A stretch of DNA of 27,618 nt from the NCBI GenBank assembly GCA_004555405.1, contig SFIE01000020.1:1-27618 (forward strand), given 5' to 3'. The DNA is from Subdoligranulum sp. Its GTDB lineage: Bacteria > Bacillota > Clostridia > Oscillospirales > Ruminococcaceae. The notes beneath the pieces are model-generated. The model was not told the origin of the DNA. It did no database searches and was given only the letters and a program-made list of their open reading frames with translations. Position 1 is the first letter of the stretch. The number at the start of each line of letters is the position of its first letter. A program made the translations under genes and the position numbers. Below, piece by piece: positions 15,590-23,655 of this stretch.

Positions 15590-16244
15590 AGCTGACTCCC
15601 CTTTTTCGATATTGGCAGGTTTTCTGCAGCACGCAGTGGGCACATCCGGCGCGGTAGCCGGTGACGGGCTTTTGCGAAATGCCCAGAATGGCTGTCACGC
15701 TTTTGCGCGGCAAAAGCAGGCCGCTGCTGCCCACGGTAAGGCCGATTTTCCGCCCGGTGTCCAGATAGGCGGCAAACACGCTTTGCAGCGCAAGCGGGCA
15801 GTCGCCGTATCCCGGGGAATACCGCCCCGTGATATACAGGCCCCTTGCCTGATATTCCCGGCGCAGCTCCCCCTCGATCTCATCGCAAAGCTGCTCGATC
15901 AGCGTGCTGGCGGCTGCATCGGCGGCAACGGCAGCGGGCAGCTCGGTGGCCGAAAGGCGCTGCAAAAGCCTGTCGGTGCCGCTGCCCAGCGTTACGGCCA
16001 GCAAAACGGCGTTTTCGCAGCCCTGCAAATGGCGGGCAAGGTCGCTGCCGGTGTTTTGCAGCGGCAGCTCGGCCACAGGGCATTCCATCCACACCGCGTG
16101 CGGCTGGGCTGCCGGGCGCAGCAGGGCTTCGGCCTTTTGCAAAAGCGCCTCGGTAGCCGGGTCGGCTTTTTGCGTGCAGCCCATATAACGCAGCGCCTGC
16201 GCGGCATCCAGTTCCTTTGGCAGCGGCGGTTGCAGAATTTTCAT
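15576..16244 (-). CDS. Methionine synthase activation protein (stand-alone MetH reactivation domain)
   Basis: This 222-residue protein matches the SAM-binding reactivation domain of MetH (PF02965), encoded separately as in many Clostridia. It would re-methylate oxidised cob(II)alamin in MetH using SAM and reduced flavodoxin or a similar donor. The motifs are RYSPGYGDCPLALQ (the SAM-binding RxxxGY region) and SSGLLLPRKSVTAILGIS. The C-terminal tail carries four Cys (GCAHCVLQKTCQYRKRGVSC), which could hold metal or mediate electron transfer. ATG at 16244 is preferred; a TTG at 16250 is possible, and neither has a strong ribosome site. It starts six bases after the metF stop and overlaps metH by 14 bases, implying translational coupling. 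Confidence 0.9.
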   Translation of the reverse strand: MKILQPPLPKELDAAQALRYMGCTQKADPATEALLQKAEALLRPAAQPHAVWMECPVAELPLQNTGSDLARHLQGCENAVLLAVTLGSGTDRLLQRLSATELPAAVAADAAASTLIEQLCDEIEGELRREYQARGLYITGRYSPGYGDCPLALQSVFAAYLDTGRKIGLTVGSSGLLLPRKSVTAILGISQKPVTGYRAGCAHCVLQKTCQYRKRGVSCEQE

Positions 16245-16250
16245 AGGCAA

Positions 16251-17114
16251 TTACAAAAGATCGCGAATGCCGCTGTAGATCTTTTCGGCCACATCGGCAT
16301 TGTTCATGGCGTACAGGTGAATTCCGTCGGCACCGCCCTCGATCAGATCGCGGATCTGGTTTACGGCATACTCAATACCGGCTTCGTACAAGGCGGCTTC
16401 ATCGTCCTGATAGCGGGCGACCATTTTGGTGAACGCTGCGGGCAGGCTGGCGCTGGAAAGCGCCACGGTGCGCTCGATCTGGTTCTTTTTCACAATGGGC
16501 ATAATGCCGGCCGATACCGGCAGGTCCACCCCGTGCTTGCGGGCCAGATTGAGAAAGCGGTAGTATTTGGAGTTGTCAAAGAACAGCTGTGTGATCAGAT
16601 GGCTCACACCGGCTTCGGCTTTCTTTTTCAGATTTTCCACATCCTCGGCCAGGGTGTCGGCCTCGGGGTGGCCCTCGGTGTAGCAGGCCCCCGAAATGCC
16701 AAAGCTGCCATAGTGAGCGCGCAAAAATGCGGCCAGATCGCTGGCATGGGCAAAATCGGGGCTTTCTGCGCGCAGAGGGCTGCGGTCACCGCGCAGCGCA
16801 AGGATATTCTGTACCCCGTTGGCAAACAGCTTATCGCAGGTATCCGTCATGCTCTGGCGGTCGCTGCCCATACAGATCAGGTGCGCCAAAGGCTCCACCC
16901 CTACCTGATTTTTCAGAAACGCGGCGATATCCACACTGGAAACACCGCCTGCGCTGCCGCCTGCACCATAGGTAACGCTGATAAAATCCGGGTGCAGCTG
17001 GCCCATGCGCAAAAGGGTCTTTTGCATTTTCTCATAGTTTTCCACCTGCTTCGGGGGAAAGCATTCAATGGAAAAAACACAGGGTTTTTGTGCAAACATT
17101 TGTCGAATATACAT
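16251..17114 (-). CDS. metF: 5,10-methylenetetrahydrofolate reductase
   Basis: This 287-residue flavoprotein barrel reduces methylene-THF to 5-methyl-THF, the methyl donor for MetH. Recognisable motifs are FSIECFPPK with the catalytic Glu, DFISVTYGAGGS, NILALRGDRSP, ITQLFFDNSKYYRFL and VSAGIMPIVKKNQIER. The C-terminal end is HLYAMNNADVAEKI. Length is typical of bacterial MetF, without a regulatory domain. AGGAAAGG precedes ATG at 17114. It is first of the metF - activation protein - metH run. The 48 bases before it carry a weak TTAAAA-N17-TAAAAT promoter (17143-17171, minus), so it may be read from that and also from the upstream genes. Confidence 0.96.
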   Translation of the reverse strand: MYIRQMFAQKPCVFSIECFPPKQVENYEKMQKTLLRMGQLHPDFISVTYGAGGSAGGVSSVDIAAFLKNQVGVEPLAHLICMGSDRQSMTDTCDKLFANGVQNILALRGDRSPLRAESPDFAHASDLAAFLRAHYGSFGISGACYTEGHPEADTLAEDVENLKKKAEAGVSHLITQLFFDNSKYYRFLNLARKHGVDLPVSAGIMPIVKKNQIERTVALSSASLPAAFTKMVARYQDDEAALYEAGIEYAVNQIRDLIEGGADGIHLYAMNNADVAEKIYSGIRDLL

Positions 17115-17162
17115 ACTTTTTATACCTTTCCTGTTCCTCTGTATTTTAAGCGGTTCGCCGTT

Positions 17163-17381
17163 TTATTTTAAAAGGTGCATTCGCTTTTCACGCAGTCGGC
17201 GGCGGCGGTCTGCGGTTTCTGCGGCATCCACCTGCCAGCCCTTTCCCTCTTCCCAAAACAAACAATCTCCCTCGGCGGCCTCGGCGGGCAGATCCTCGCG
17301 GGGCAGCTGCTGTTCGTTTTCCTCCTCATCGATCAAACGGGCGATGCCGTTTTCGCAGGCATCCAAAACAAAATATTTCAT
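17163..17381 (-). CDS. DUF3006 family protein
   Basis: This 72-residue acidic protein begins MKYFVLDACENGIARLIDEE, the usual opening of DUF3006 (PF11213). A short beta-rich core follows (QQLPREDLP, GDCLFWEE), and it ends in a basic Arg-rich helix (RRRRLREKRMHLLK). Members are commonly encoded directly after stand-alone ComEC-like metallo-beta-lactamase genes, exactly as here: its ATG overlaps the TGA of that gene. The function is unknown; a partner or regulator of the hydrolase is plausible. The ORF could extend to 17435, but ATG at 17381 fits the family start. Confidence 0.85.
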   Translation of the reverse strand: MKYFVLDACENGIARLIDEEENEQQLPREDLPAEAAEGDCLFWEEGKGWQVDAAETADRRRRLREKRMHLLK

Positions 17382-18361
17382 GCGGCATCCTTTCCGGCAG
17401 TGCAGGCATAATGCACTTCTCCCTCCTGCTCCCACACGGCAATGCTGCCCAGCTCATCGGTGCGCAGCACCTGGGCCCCCACAGCGGCAAAATTTTGCAT
17501 AGCCTCCTTGTGGGGATGGCCGTAGCTGTTGTCCTTGCCGCAGCTCACCACCACCACCTGCGGGCTGACAGCCTGCAGAAATTCCAGCGTGTTGGAGGTG
17601 CTGGAGCCATGGTGCGCCGCCTTATACACATCAGCTTGCAATTCTTTTTTCTTTGTGGCCAGCAGCTGCTTTTCCACCTCTTTTTCCCCGTCGCCCGTGG
17701 CCACAAGGCTCAGGCCGTTTGCATCAAAGCGCAGCGCCGTGGAGGTGTTGTTCAGGTTGTCGGTTTTTACGCCGTCGCCCAAAATTGTGATGCAGCCGTT
17801 GCCCAGACTGTAGGTATCCTCGGGCGAAGCGCAGGTGGTGGGAATACTTTTCTCTTCCAGCACATCCAGCACACGCTCGTAGGTGCTGGTGGTAGGCTCG
17901 GGGCCGTTGTCAATGTTGGGCAGGATCATCTGCCCGATCTCGTATTGCTTCAGCACTGCCGCCATGCTGCCGATATGGTCGGCATGGGGGTGCGTCATAA
18001 ACACATAGTCCAGCTTTGTCACGCCCAAGGAATCCAGATAATCCAAAATGGCTTCCTTGGAATCGCGCACGCCTGCATCGATCAGCGCATAGTGGCCCGC
18101 GCTTTGCAAAAGCACACTGTCGCCCTGGCCCACATCTATAAAGTGCACGGCATCCAGTACCGTTTCGGGCACTGCGGCGGACTGCTGGGGCACGCGGTTG
18201 CCCACAGCGCCGCCCAGCTCATCCCAGCCGGGGATCAGCCCCTGATCGGCCAGCACATCCACCAGCAGACACACAGCCGCCGCAATGGTGAACAGCCACC
18301 AGCGCAGATTTTTTACCGGCGCTTTCCTTTTGCGCGAGCCGCGCCGCCTTTTTGCTGCCAT
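17378..18361 (-). CDS. ComEC/Rec2-like metallo-beta-lactamase fold hydrolase
   Basis: This protein of 327 residues has a basic N-terminal tail (MAAKRRRGSRKRKAP) and one membrane helix at about 22-40. A metallo-beta-lactamase domain follows: HFIDVGQGDSVLLQ, then the metal site THPHADHIGSM (about 117-127), LVATGDGEKEVE and KAAHHGSSTS. The domain is that of the C-terminal part of ComEC/Rec2, a proposed nuclease in DNA uptake, but the ComEC channel is absent. The protein would be anchored with its hydrolase domain outside the cell; DNA, nucleotide or other phosphoester hydrolysis is possible. ATG at 18361 has AAAGGAAC upstream. It overlaps the ygiQ-like gene by 49 bases and DUF3006 by four. Confidence 0.88.
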   Translation of the reverse strand: MAAKRRRGSRKRKAPVKNLRWWLFTIAAAVCLLVDVLADQGLIPGWDELGGAVGNRVPQQSAAVPETVLDAVHFIDVGQGDSVLLQSAGHYALIDAGVRDSKEAILDYLDSLGVTKLDYVFMTHPHADHIGSMAAVLKQYEIGQMILPNIDNGPEPTTSTYERVLDVLEEKSIPTTCASPEDTYSLGNGCITILGDGVKTDNLNNTSTALRFDANGLSLVATGDGEKEVEKQLLATKKKELQADVYKAAHHGSSTSNTLEFLQAVSPQVVVVSCGKDNSYGHPHKEAMQNFAAVGAQVLRTDELGSIAVWEQEGEVHYACTAGKDAA

Positions 18362-20268
18362 TGCTTTTGTTCCTTTCCACTCGGTAAATTGATTTTGGTT
18401 TTGCCCTTATGCGCTCCTTTCGGCTGCACCGGCTGTGCAGCGTTTGTGCGAATGGGCACATCGCGGCGCATACGGCGGGCCGCTGTGGGGGCCAGCAGCG
18501 GGATCAGATCCTCCCGATGGGTCAGCTGCAGGGCCTTTGCCACTTTATCGGCGTTTTTGGGCTCATAATAGGTCAGCAGCGCGCGCTGCATGGCCTTGCC
18601 CTCGGGTGTTTTTTCCACAAACACCGGCTTGAGGGTGTAAGGGTCCAACCCGGTGTAATACATACAGGTAGACACCGTGCCGGGCGTGGGATAAAAATCC
18701 TGCACCTGCTCGGGGCGCATATGGTTTTTATACAGATATTCGGCCAGATACACAGCATCCTTTAGGGTGCTGCCGGGATGGCTGCTCATGAGATAGGGCA
18801 CCAGATATTGCTTTTTGCCCGCCTTTTTGGTGAGCTGATAAAATTTATCCTTGAATTTGTTAAACACTTCCACCGGAGGCTTGCCCATATAGGCCAGTGT
18901 GGCCGGGGCGCAGTGCTCGGGCGCAACCTTCAGCTGGCCCGAAATATGATGCTCCACAAGCTCCTTGAAAAAGGTATCATCGGGGTCGGCCATTAAGTAG
19001 TCATAGCGAATGCCGCTGCGGATAAACACCTTTTTCACGCCGGGCAGCTGGCGCAGCTTGCGCAGAATGCCCAGATATTCCCTGTGGCTCACCAGCAAAT
19101 TGGGGCATGGGCGCGGGGCAAGGCAGTGCTTGCCGCCTGCACACATTCCCTTTTGCATCTGCTGGGCGCAGCTGGCCATGCGAAAGTTTGCCGTGGGGCC
19201 GCCCACATCGTGAATGTAGCCCTTAAACTCAGGGTCCTGCGTGATACGGCGGCCTTCTTCCAAAATGCTGGCCTCGCTGCGGCTGGTCACACGGCGGCCC
19301 TGATGCAGCTGAATGGCGCAGAAATTGCATCCGCCAAAGCAGCCGCGATTCTGAATAATGGAAAACTTTACTTCCTCAATGGCCGGAATGCCCCCCAGCG
19401 CTTCATAGCTGGGGTGATAGCGGCGGGTAAAGGGCAATTTGTACACTTCGTCCAGTTCCTGACGGCGCAGGGGCACCGCCGGAAGATTTTGCACCAGATA
19501 CTTTTCGCTTTGCTTCTGCACCACGATCTTGCCGCTCACACAGTCCTGATTGTCCATCTGAATGCGGCAGGCCTTGGCATAGGCCACTTTATCCTCGCGC
19601 ACTTTGCGGTAGCTGGCGCATTCCACATAAGTATCGGGCAGGTGATCAAAATCCGTGAGATAGCAGGTTCCCTGCACATCGGTAATGCTGCTGGCAGGCT
19701 CACCGTTTGCCAGCCGCCGGGCGATCTCACGGGTTTGATGCTCGCCCATGCCAAAGCTGACGATGTCTGCGCCTGAATCCTCCATGATGCTGGGCAGCAC
19801 ATCCTCTTTCCAGTAATCATAGTGGGCAAAGCGGCGCAGGCTGGCTTCCAGCCCGCCCAGGATCACCGGCATATCGGGATAAGCCTGCTTGGCAAGGCGC
19901 GTATAAACCGTGGCGCAGCGGTCGGGGCGTTTGCCCGCCTTGCCGCCGGGGGTGTATTCATCCTCTTTTCGGCGGATCTTGGCCACAGAATAGTGTGCCA
20001 CCATGCTGTCCACATTGCCGCCGCCGATGAAAAAGCCATAGCGGGGCTTGCCGTATTCCTTAAAGCTTTCACAGGTGGTAAAATCCGGCTGCGAAAGCAT
20101 ACCGATGCGAAAGCCCTCGGCCTCCAGCACGCGGCCAATGATGGCCGCGCCAAAGCTGGGGTGATCCACATAGGCATCGCCGGTAACCAGCACAAAATCC
20201 ACATCCTGCCATCCCCGGGCCAGCATATCGGCGCGGCAAAGGGGCAGAAACTCGTTATACAGTTCCAT
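18313..20268 (-). CDS. YgiQ family radical SAM protein (UPF0313)
   Basis: This is a radical SAM protein of about 651 residues. An N-terminal cobalamin-binding-like region (VLVTGDAYVDHPSFG, about 25-40, and FFIGGGNVDSMVAHYS) precedes the radical SAM core. The C-x3-C-x2-C motif is in GCFGGCNFCAIQLHQGR near residue 305. QDFYPTPGTVSTCMYYTGLDP and a long basic tail rich in Lys/Gln follow. This is the standard YgiQ length and order; the substrate is unknown. ATG at 20268 is chosen because GGAGG lies five bases upstream; an ATG at 20280 starts right after the ftsK stop and would add four residues. The last 49 bases are shared in another frame with the next gene. Confidence 0.92.
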   Translation of the reverse strand: MELYNEFLPLCRADMLARGWQDVDFVLVTGDAYVDHPSFGAAIIGRVLEAEGFRIGMLSQPDFTTCESFKEYGKPRYGFFIGGGNVDSMVAHYSVAKIRRKEDEYTPGGKAGKRPDRCATVYTRLAKQAYPDMPVILGGLEASLRRFAHYDYWKEDVLPSIMEDSGADIVSFGMGEHQTREIARRLANGEPASSITDVQGTCYLTDFDHLPDTYVECASYRKVREDKVAYAKACRIQMDNQDCVSGKIVVQKQSEKYLVQNLPAVPLRRQELDEVYKLPFTRRYHPSYEALGGIPAIEEVKFSIIQNRGCFGGCNFCAIQLHQGRRVTSRSEASILEEGRRITQDPEFKGYIHDVGGPTANFRMASCAQQMQKGMCAGGKHCLAPRPCPNLLVSHREYLGILRKLRQLPGVKKVFIRSGIRYDYLMADPDDTFFKELVEHHISGQLKVAPEHCAPATLAYMGKPPVEVFNKFKDKFYQLTKKAGKKQYLVPYLMSSHPGSTLKDAVYLAEYLYKNHMRPEQVQDFYPTPGTVSTCMYYTGLDPYTLKPVFVEKTPEGKAMQRALLTYYEPKNADKVAKALQLTHREDLIPLLAPTAARRMRRDVPIRTNAAQPVQPKGAHKGKTKINLPSGKEQKQWQQKGGAARAKGKRR

Positions 20269-20281
20269 CAGATCCTCCATT

Positions 20282-23236
20282 TTAATCCATCGGTGCGGGG
20301 GGTGTTGGGGTGTCCTGCGCCATTTTGCGCTCGATCCACTGCTGGCGGTTGATCAGCACGGGGCGGGGCTTGGCGCCCTCATAGGGGCCAATGATGCCCT
20401 CCTGCTCCATTTCGTCCATAATACGGGCCGCGCGGGCATAGCCCAGCTTGCAGCGGCGCTGCAGCATACTGGTAGAGGCCTGCCCCATATCGATCACAGC
20501 CTCCACGGCCTGCTCAAACATGGAATCATGCTCGCTGCCGCCATCACTGTCAACGCCGTTGTTTTTGCCGCCCAGCTCCTGTGCGGCAATGCGCTCGGTG
20601 TTGGCCATCATGGCTTCATCATACTGGCTCGTGCTGCTCTTTTTGATAAAGTCCAGCACGGCGGTGATCTCTTCATCTTTTACATAGGTGCCCTGAATAC
20701 GCGTGGGCTTGGGCGCACCCACCGGCAAAAACAGCATATCGCCCATGCCCAGCAGTTTTTCTGCACCTGCCGTATCCAGAATGGTGCGGCTGTCCACCTG
20801 GCTGGACACCGCAAACGCAATGCGGCTGGGAATGTTGGCCTTGATCAGGCCCGTGATCACATCCACGCTGGGGCGCTGTGTGGCCACGATCAGGTGCATA
20901 CCGGCAGCGCGGGCCTTTTGGGCAATGCGGCAGATATAATCTTCCACTTCCTTGCCGCTCACCATCATCAGATCGGCCAGCTCGTCAATGATAATGGCAA
21001 TATACGGCAGCTTTTCCACGCCGGGCGTTACCGCGGCCATTTTGTTATAGGTTTTGATGTCGCGCACATTGCTTTCGGCAAACAAATGATAGCGGCGCTC
21101 CATTTCGGCCACAGCGCTGCCCAATGCGCCCGCCGCCTTGCGCGGCTCGGTGACGACCGGCATCAGCAAATGCGGAATGCCGTTGTACTCGGCCAATTCC
21201 ACCACCTTGGGGTCGATCAGGATCAGGCGCACATCCTCGGGGCTGGAACGATACAAAAAGCTGATGATGATGCTGTTCACGCACACGGATTTGCCGCTGC
21301 CCGTAGAGCCTGCGATCAAAAGATGCGGCATTTTGCACAGATCGGCCACCATGGCGGTGCCTGCAATATCCTTGCCCAGCGCCAGCGTGAGCGGCGAAGT
21401 GGCATTGGCATAATTCTGCGATTCAAAAATTCCCCGAATGCTCACGCTGGTTTTGGTATCGTTGGGCACCTCGATGCCCACCGCAGGCTTGCCGGGAATG
21501 GGCGCTTCGATGCGCACGCCTGCCTTGGCCAGATTCAGCGCAATGTCATCGGCCAGGCTGGTGATGCGGCTGATTTTCACGCCGGCCTGCGGCTGCAGCT
21601 CGTAGCGGGTCACCGAGGGGCCGCGGCAGATATCCAGAATGCGGGTCTTAACGCCAAAGCTATCCAGACTGTTCACCAGAATATCGGCATTTTTGCGCAT
21701 TTCAGCCGCCGCCTTGGAATCATCGGTCTCACGCTGCTGTTCCAAAAGCTCCAGCGGCGGGAAATCATAGGTATAGCTGGTGCCCTGCTCCAGCGTGGCC
21801 TCGGGCTGGCTGCTCATGCTGCCGTTTACCGTGGCTTTGTGGATCAAATGCTCCACGCCGCCTGCCGGGGCCGTGCTTTCATCAAACACCGGGGCCTCGG
21901 GCTGGGCGGGTGCCGGTACTTCGTCCGGCTGCACCGGGGCGGGTTCAGGCGCAGGCACCGGCTCAGGCTGGGCAGGCACCTCGGCCATAATCTTATCCGG
22001 GCTTCCCAGCTGCTCCCAAAGCTCGCTGTCCGAAATGGCGGGCGCTTCGGCTTCGGCCTGTTCCAGCGCCTGCGTTTGCGGCTCTACAGGCAGCGGGATT
22101 TCAAACTCGCCGCCCAGCTCGGCCGAAATATCCGGCTCGCCGTGCATATCCTGCACCTTGGGCGGTTCAATGGGCACTTTGGGCCGCCAGCGGTGGCTGA
22201 GGGCCTCACGCAGCGGGTTCAGCCCAAAGGTGCCGCCGGGGCCCACCTCGATATGCTGGCTTTGCGCCACCGGCATTCCCTGCACGGGCTGCTCTGCCTC
22301 GGGCATAGCGGGGGCGGCAGGCTGGGCAAAGCTGTGCGCGGCGTTTCCGGCCTCGGTAACGGTTTTGCGCGGGGCCGCCACGATATCGCTAAAGTTCGGC
22401 ACAATGCGCGGGGGCTCCTGCTGCACAGGCTGCTGGATGGGCTTTGGTTGTGCCGGGGCCTCGGCAAGGCGGCTCTGCACCGGGTCGGGGCCAAGGTCCA
22501 CATCAATATTAAACGCCGTGCGGCGGGCTGCCAGTGCGGCCTCGCGCTCTTTGCGGGCAGCACGGCGTTCATCGTTTTGCCGCTGCAGCTCTTCGCTGCG
22601 GCGAACGGCTTCTTCCCGGCGCTCACGCGTGTCGGTGATATGCTCCTTGCCGCTTTCCATGGCGCTGCGCGCAAGCTGTGCCAGATAGGCCATGCTGATG
22701 GGGAAGGAAAAATAGATCAGCAGTGCCAGCGCGATCAAAATCAGGATCAATGCCACCACCTGGCCGCAGAAGGTTGTTAAGCTGGCGCCCAGCACCACGC
22801 CCATCACACCGCCGTGCCAGCCGCCCTGAGTGGCGGCCTTGTAGCTGTCGGCCACCACCTCCAGCACATTCATACCGGTGTAATCCGTGCCGGCAAGTGC
22901 GGCGGGCAGGCCGCAGAACAGCGGCAAAAACAGCACGGCCTGCACATACATTACGCCGCGCCCGCCCTGAAAGCATTGCCATGCAAGGGCCAGCAGCACC
23001 GCGCCGATCAGATACAGCGATGCGCCGAAAATGCCGAACATAGCGCTGCGCAGCCCGGCCCAAAGCGAATGGCCCGGCACAAACGCCAGCAGAACAAACA
23101 TCAGCCCTGCCGCGCCCAGCGCTGCGCCGCGGGCAGGGTCTTTTCGCTGCTTGCGGCGGCTTTTTGCACCGCTTCGGCTGCGCTGGCCGGAGCCTGCACG
23201 CGCCTTTGCAGATTTGGAAGTTTCGGAATTTGCCAT
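20282..23236 (-). CDS. ftsK: DNA translocase FtsK/SpoIIIE
   Basis: This is a 984-residue ATP-driven DNA pump for chromosome segregation at the division or sporulation septum. It has a basic N-terminal tail and four membrane helices (about 35-175). A long Pro/Ala/Glu/Gln-rich linker spans about 200-470. The motor domain contains Walker A GSTGSGKS (about 641-648) and Walker B IAIIIDELADLMM (about 740-750), plus the RASA-like LIVATQRPSVDVITGLIKAN. A C-terminal gamma winged-helix domain (about 900-975, QASTSMLQRRCKLGYARAARIMDEME) reads KOPS/SRS-type DNA polarity sites. From sequence alone FtsK and SpoIIIE cannot be separated. AGAGGAGAAC precedes ATG at 23236. It has a long structured leader. Confidence 0.96.
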   Translation of the reverse strand: MANSETSKSAKARAGSGQRSRSGAKSRRKQRKDPARGAALGAAGLMFVLLAFVPGHSLWAGLRSAMFGIFGASLYLIGAVLLALAWQCFQGGRGVMYVQAVLFLPLFCGLPAALAGTDYTGMNVLEVVADSYKAATQGGWHGGVMGVVLGASLTTFCGQVVALILILIALALLIYFSFPISMAYLAQLARSAMESGKEHITDTRERREEAVRRSEELQRQNDERRAARKEREAALAARRTAFNIDVDLGPDPVQSRLAEAPAQPKPIQQPVQQEPPRIVPNFSDIVAAPRKTVTEAGNAAHSFAQPAAPAMPEAEQPVQGMPVAQSQHIEVGPGGTFGLNPLREALSHRWRPKVPIEPPKVQDMHGEPDISAELGGEFEIPLPVEPQTQALEQAEAEAPAISDSELWEQLGSPDKIMAEVPAQPEPVPAPEPAPVQPDEVPAPAQPEAPVFDESTAPAGGVEHLIHKATVNGSMSSQPEATLEQGTSYTYDFPPLELLEQQRETDDSKAAAEMRKNADILVNSLDSFGVKTRILDICRGPSVTRYELQPQAGVKISRITSLADDIALNLAKAGVRIEAPIPGKPAVGIEVPNDTKTSVSIRGIFESQNYANATSPLTLALGKDIAGTAMVADLCKMPHLLIAGSTGSGKSVCVNSIIISFLYRSSPEDVRLILIDPKVVELAEYNGIPHLLMPVVTEPRKAAGALGSAVAEMERRYHLFAESNVRDIKTYNKMAAVTPGVEKLPYIAIIIDELADLMMVSGKEVEDYICRIAQKARAAGMHLIVATQRPSVDVITGLIKANIPSRIAFAVSSQVDSRTILDTAGAEKLLGMGDMLFLPVGAPKPTRIQGTYVKDEEITAVLDFIKKSSTSQYDEAMMANTERIAAQELGGKNNGVDSDGGSEHDSMFEQAVEAVIDMGQASTSMLQRRCKLGYARAARIMDEMEQEGIIGPYEGAKPRPVLINRQQWIERKMAQDTPTPPAPMD

Positions 23237-23333
23237 AGTTCTCCTCTTTTTCAGATTTTTCAGGCACGCCGCAAAGGATTTGCGTTTTTCAGGGCACCGC
23301 CGCCGGAGCGGTGCTTAAGCCGTGAGGTGGGAA

Positions 23334-23363
23334 TTGTGCGGTGTTGCCCAAGGTTTCTATACT
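23334..23363 (+). promoter_or_regulatory. Possible promoter for a short RNA antisense to the ftsK leader
   Basis: TTGTGC (23334-23339) and TATACT (23358-23363) have an 18-base spacer. A transcript starting near 23370 would end at the terminator at 23459, giving an RNA of about 90 bases with no open reading frame of note. Confidence 0.35.
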
Positions 23364-23421
23364 GCCTGTTCTTACGAAAGCCGCGCTGTTTTCCGCGCGG
23401 GCAGATCTTTCTTTTACAAGT

Positions 23422-23459
23422 CGAAAATCCGCCGGTTTTGGCGGTTTTCGGTGTTTTTT
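23422..23459 (+). terminator. Rho-independent terminator with no annotated plus-strand gene before it
   Basis: CGAAAATCCGCC pairs with GGCGGTTTTCG (one bulge, 6-base loop), and GTG then TTTTTT follow on the plus strand. The T-run exists only on the plus strand. No plus-strand gene lies immediately upstream, so it marks the end of a non-coding transcript or a chance structure. Confidence 0.5.
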
Positions 23460-23504
23460 ACAGGCCGTGCCCTTCAGCTTTCAGCCCATAAAGATACAGA
23501 ATAC

Positions 23505-23533
23505 AGTATAACACAAGCCCCTTATTTTGTAAA
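23505..23533 (-). promoter_or_regulatory. Promoter of ftsK
   Basis: On the minus strand, TTTACA (23528-23533) is followed after 17 bases by TATACT (23505-23510). Transcription would start near 23498, leaving a leader of about 260 bases. Confidence 0.7.
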
Positions 23534-23544
23534 ATCCAAATCGG

Positions 23545-23573
23545 TTGAAATCGTGCTGCAAATCCTTTATACT
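23545..23573 (+). promoter_or_regulatory. Promoter of the second polytopic membrane protein gene
   Basis: TTGAAA (23545-23550) and TATACT (23568-23573) are spaced by 17 bases, about 80 bases upstream of the ATG. It is divergent from the ftsK promoter, with only 11 bases between the two -35 boxes. Confidence 0.7.
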
Positions 23574-23655
23574 GAATTTGATCCCACTGTGCAAAATCCT
23601 TTGGGGTGCTGCTGCCCGCGCAAGGCGGCAGCGCTCTGTGAAAGTGAGTTTTTCT

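Larger units (their letters stand above)
23237..23655. other. Structured 419-base region between divergent ftsK and membrane protein genes
   Basis: Two divergent promoters sit near the right end (23505-23573). The ftsK mRNA would carry a leader of about 260 bases. In it, 23291-23301 and 23463-23473 are complementary at 10 of 11 positions (AGGGCACCGCC / GGCCGTGCCCT) and would close a domain of about 183 bases. Inside are local hairpins: 23296-23314 (GCACCGC/GCGGTGC); CTGCC/GGCAG (23362-23366 with 23400-23404) enclosing CGCG/CGCG; and 23422-23450. TTTTTCAG occurs three times at 23247, 23256 and 23285 (plus). I do not recognise a known RNA family. Confidence 0.5.

Noticed and set aside
17115..17162. 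SAM, cobalamin or T-box riboswitch before the metF-metH run
   Set aside because: The gap is only 48 bases and contains none of the conserved cores of these elements.
20528..22780. Long plus-strand open frame opposite ftsK
   Set aside because: It is a mirror of the ftsK coding strand, low-complexity (His, Gly, Arg) and without a ribosome site.
23291..23473. 6S RNA, SRP RNA or RNase P RNA identity for the ftsK leader domain
   Set aside because: The size and closing helix recall 6S RNA, but I could not find the conserved bubble sequence. The SRP GGAAG-tetraloop region and RNase P signatures are absent. Kept as an unknown structure.
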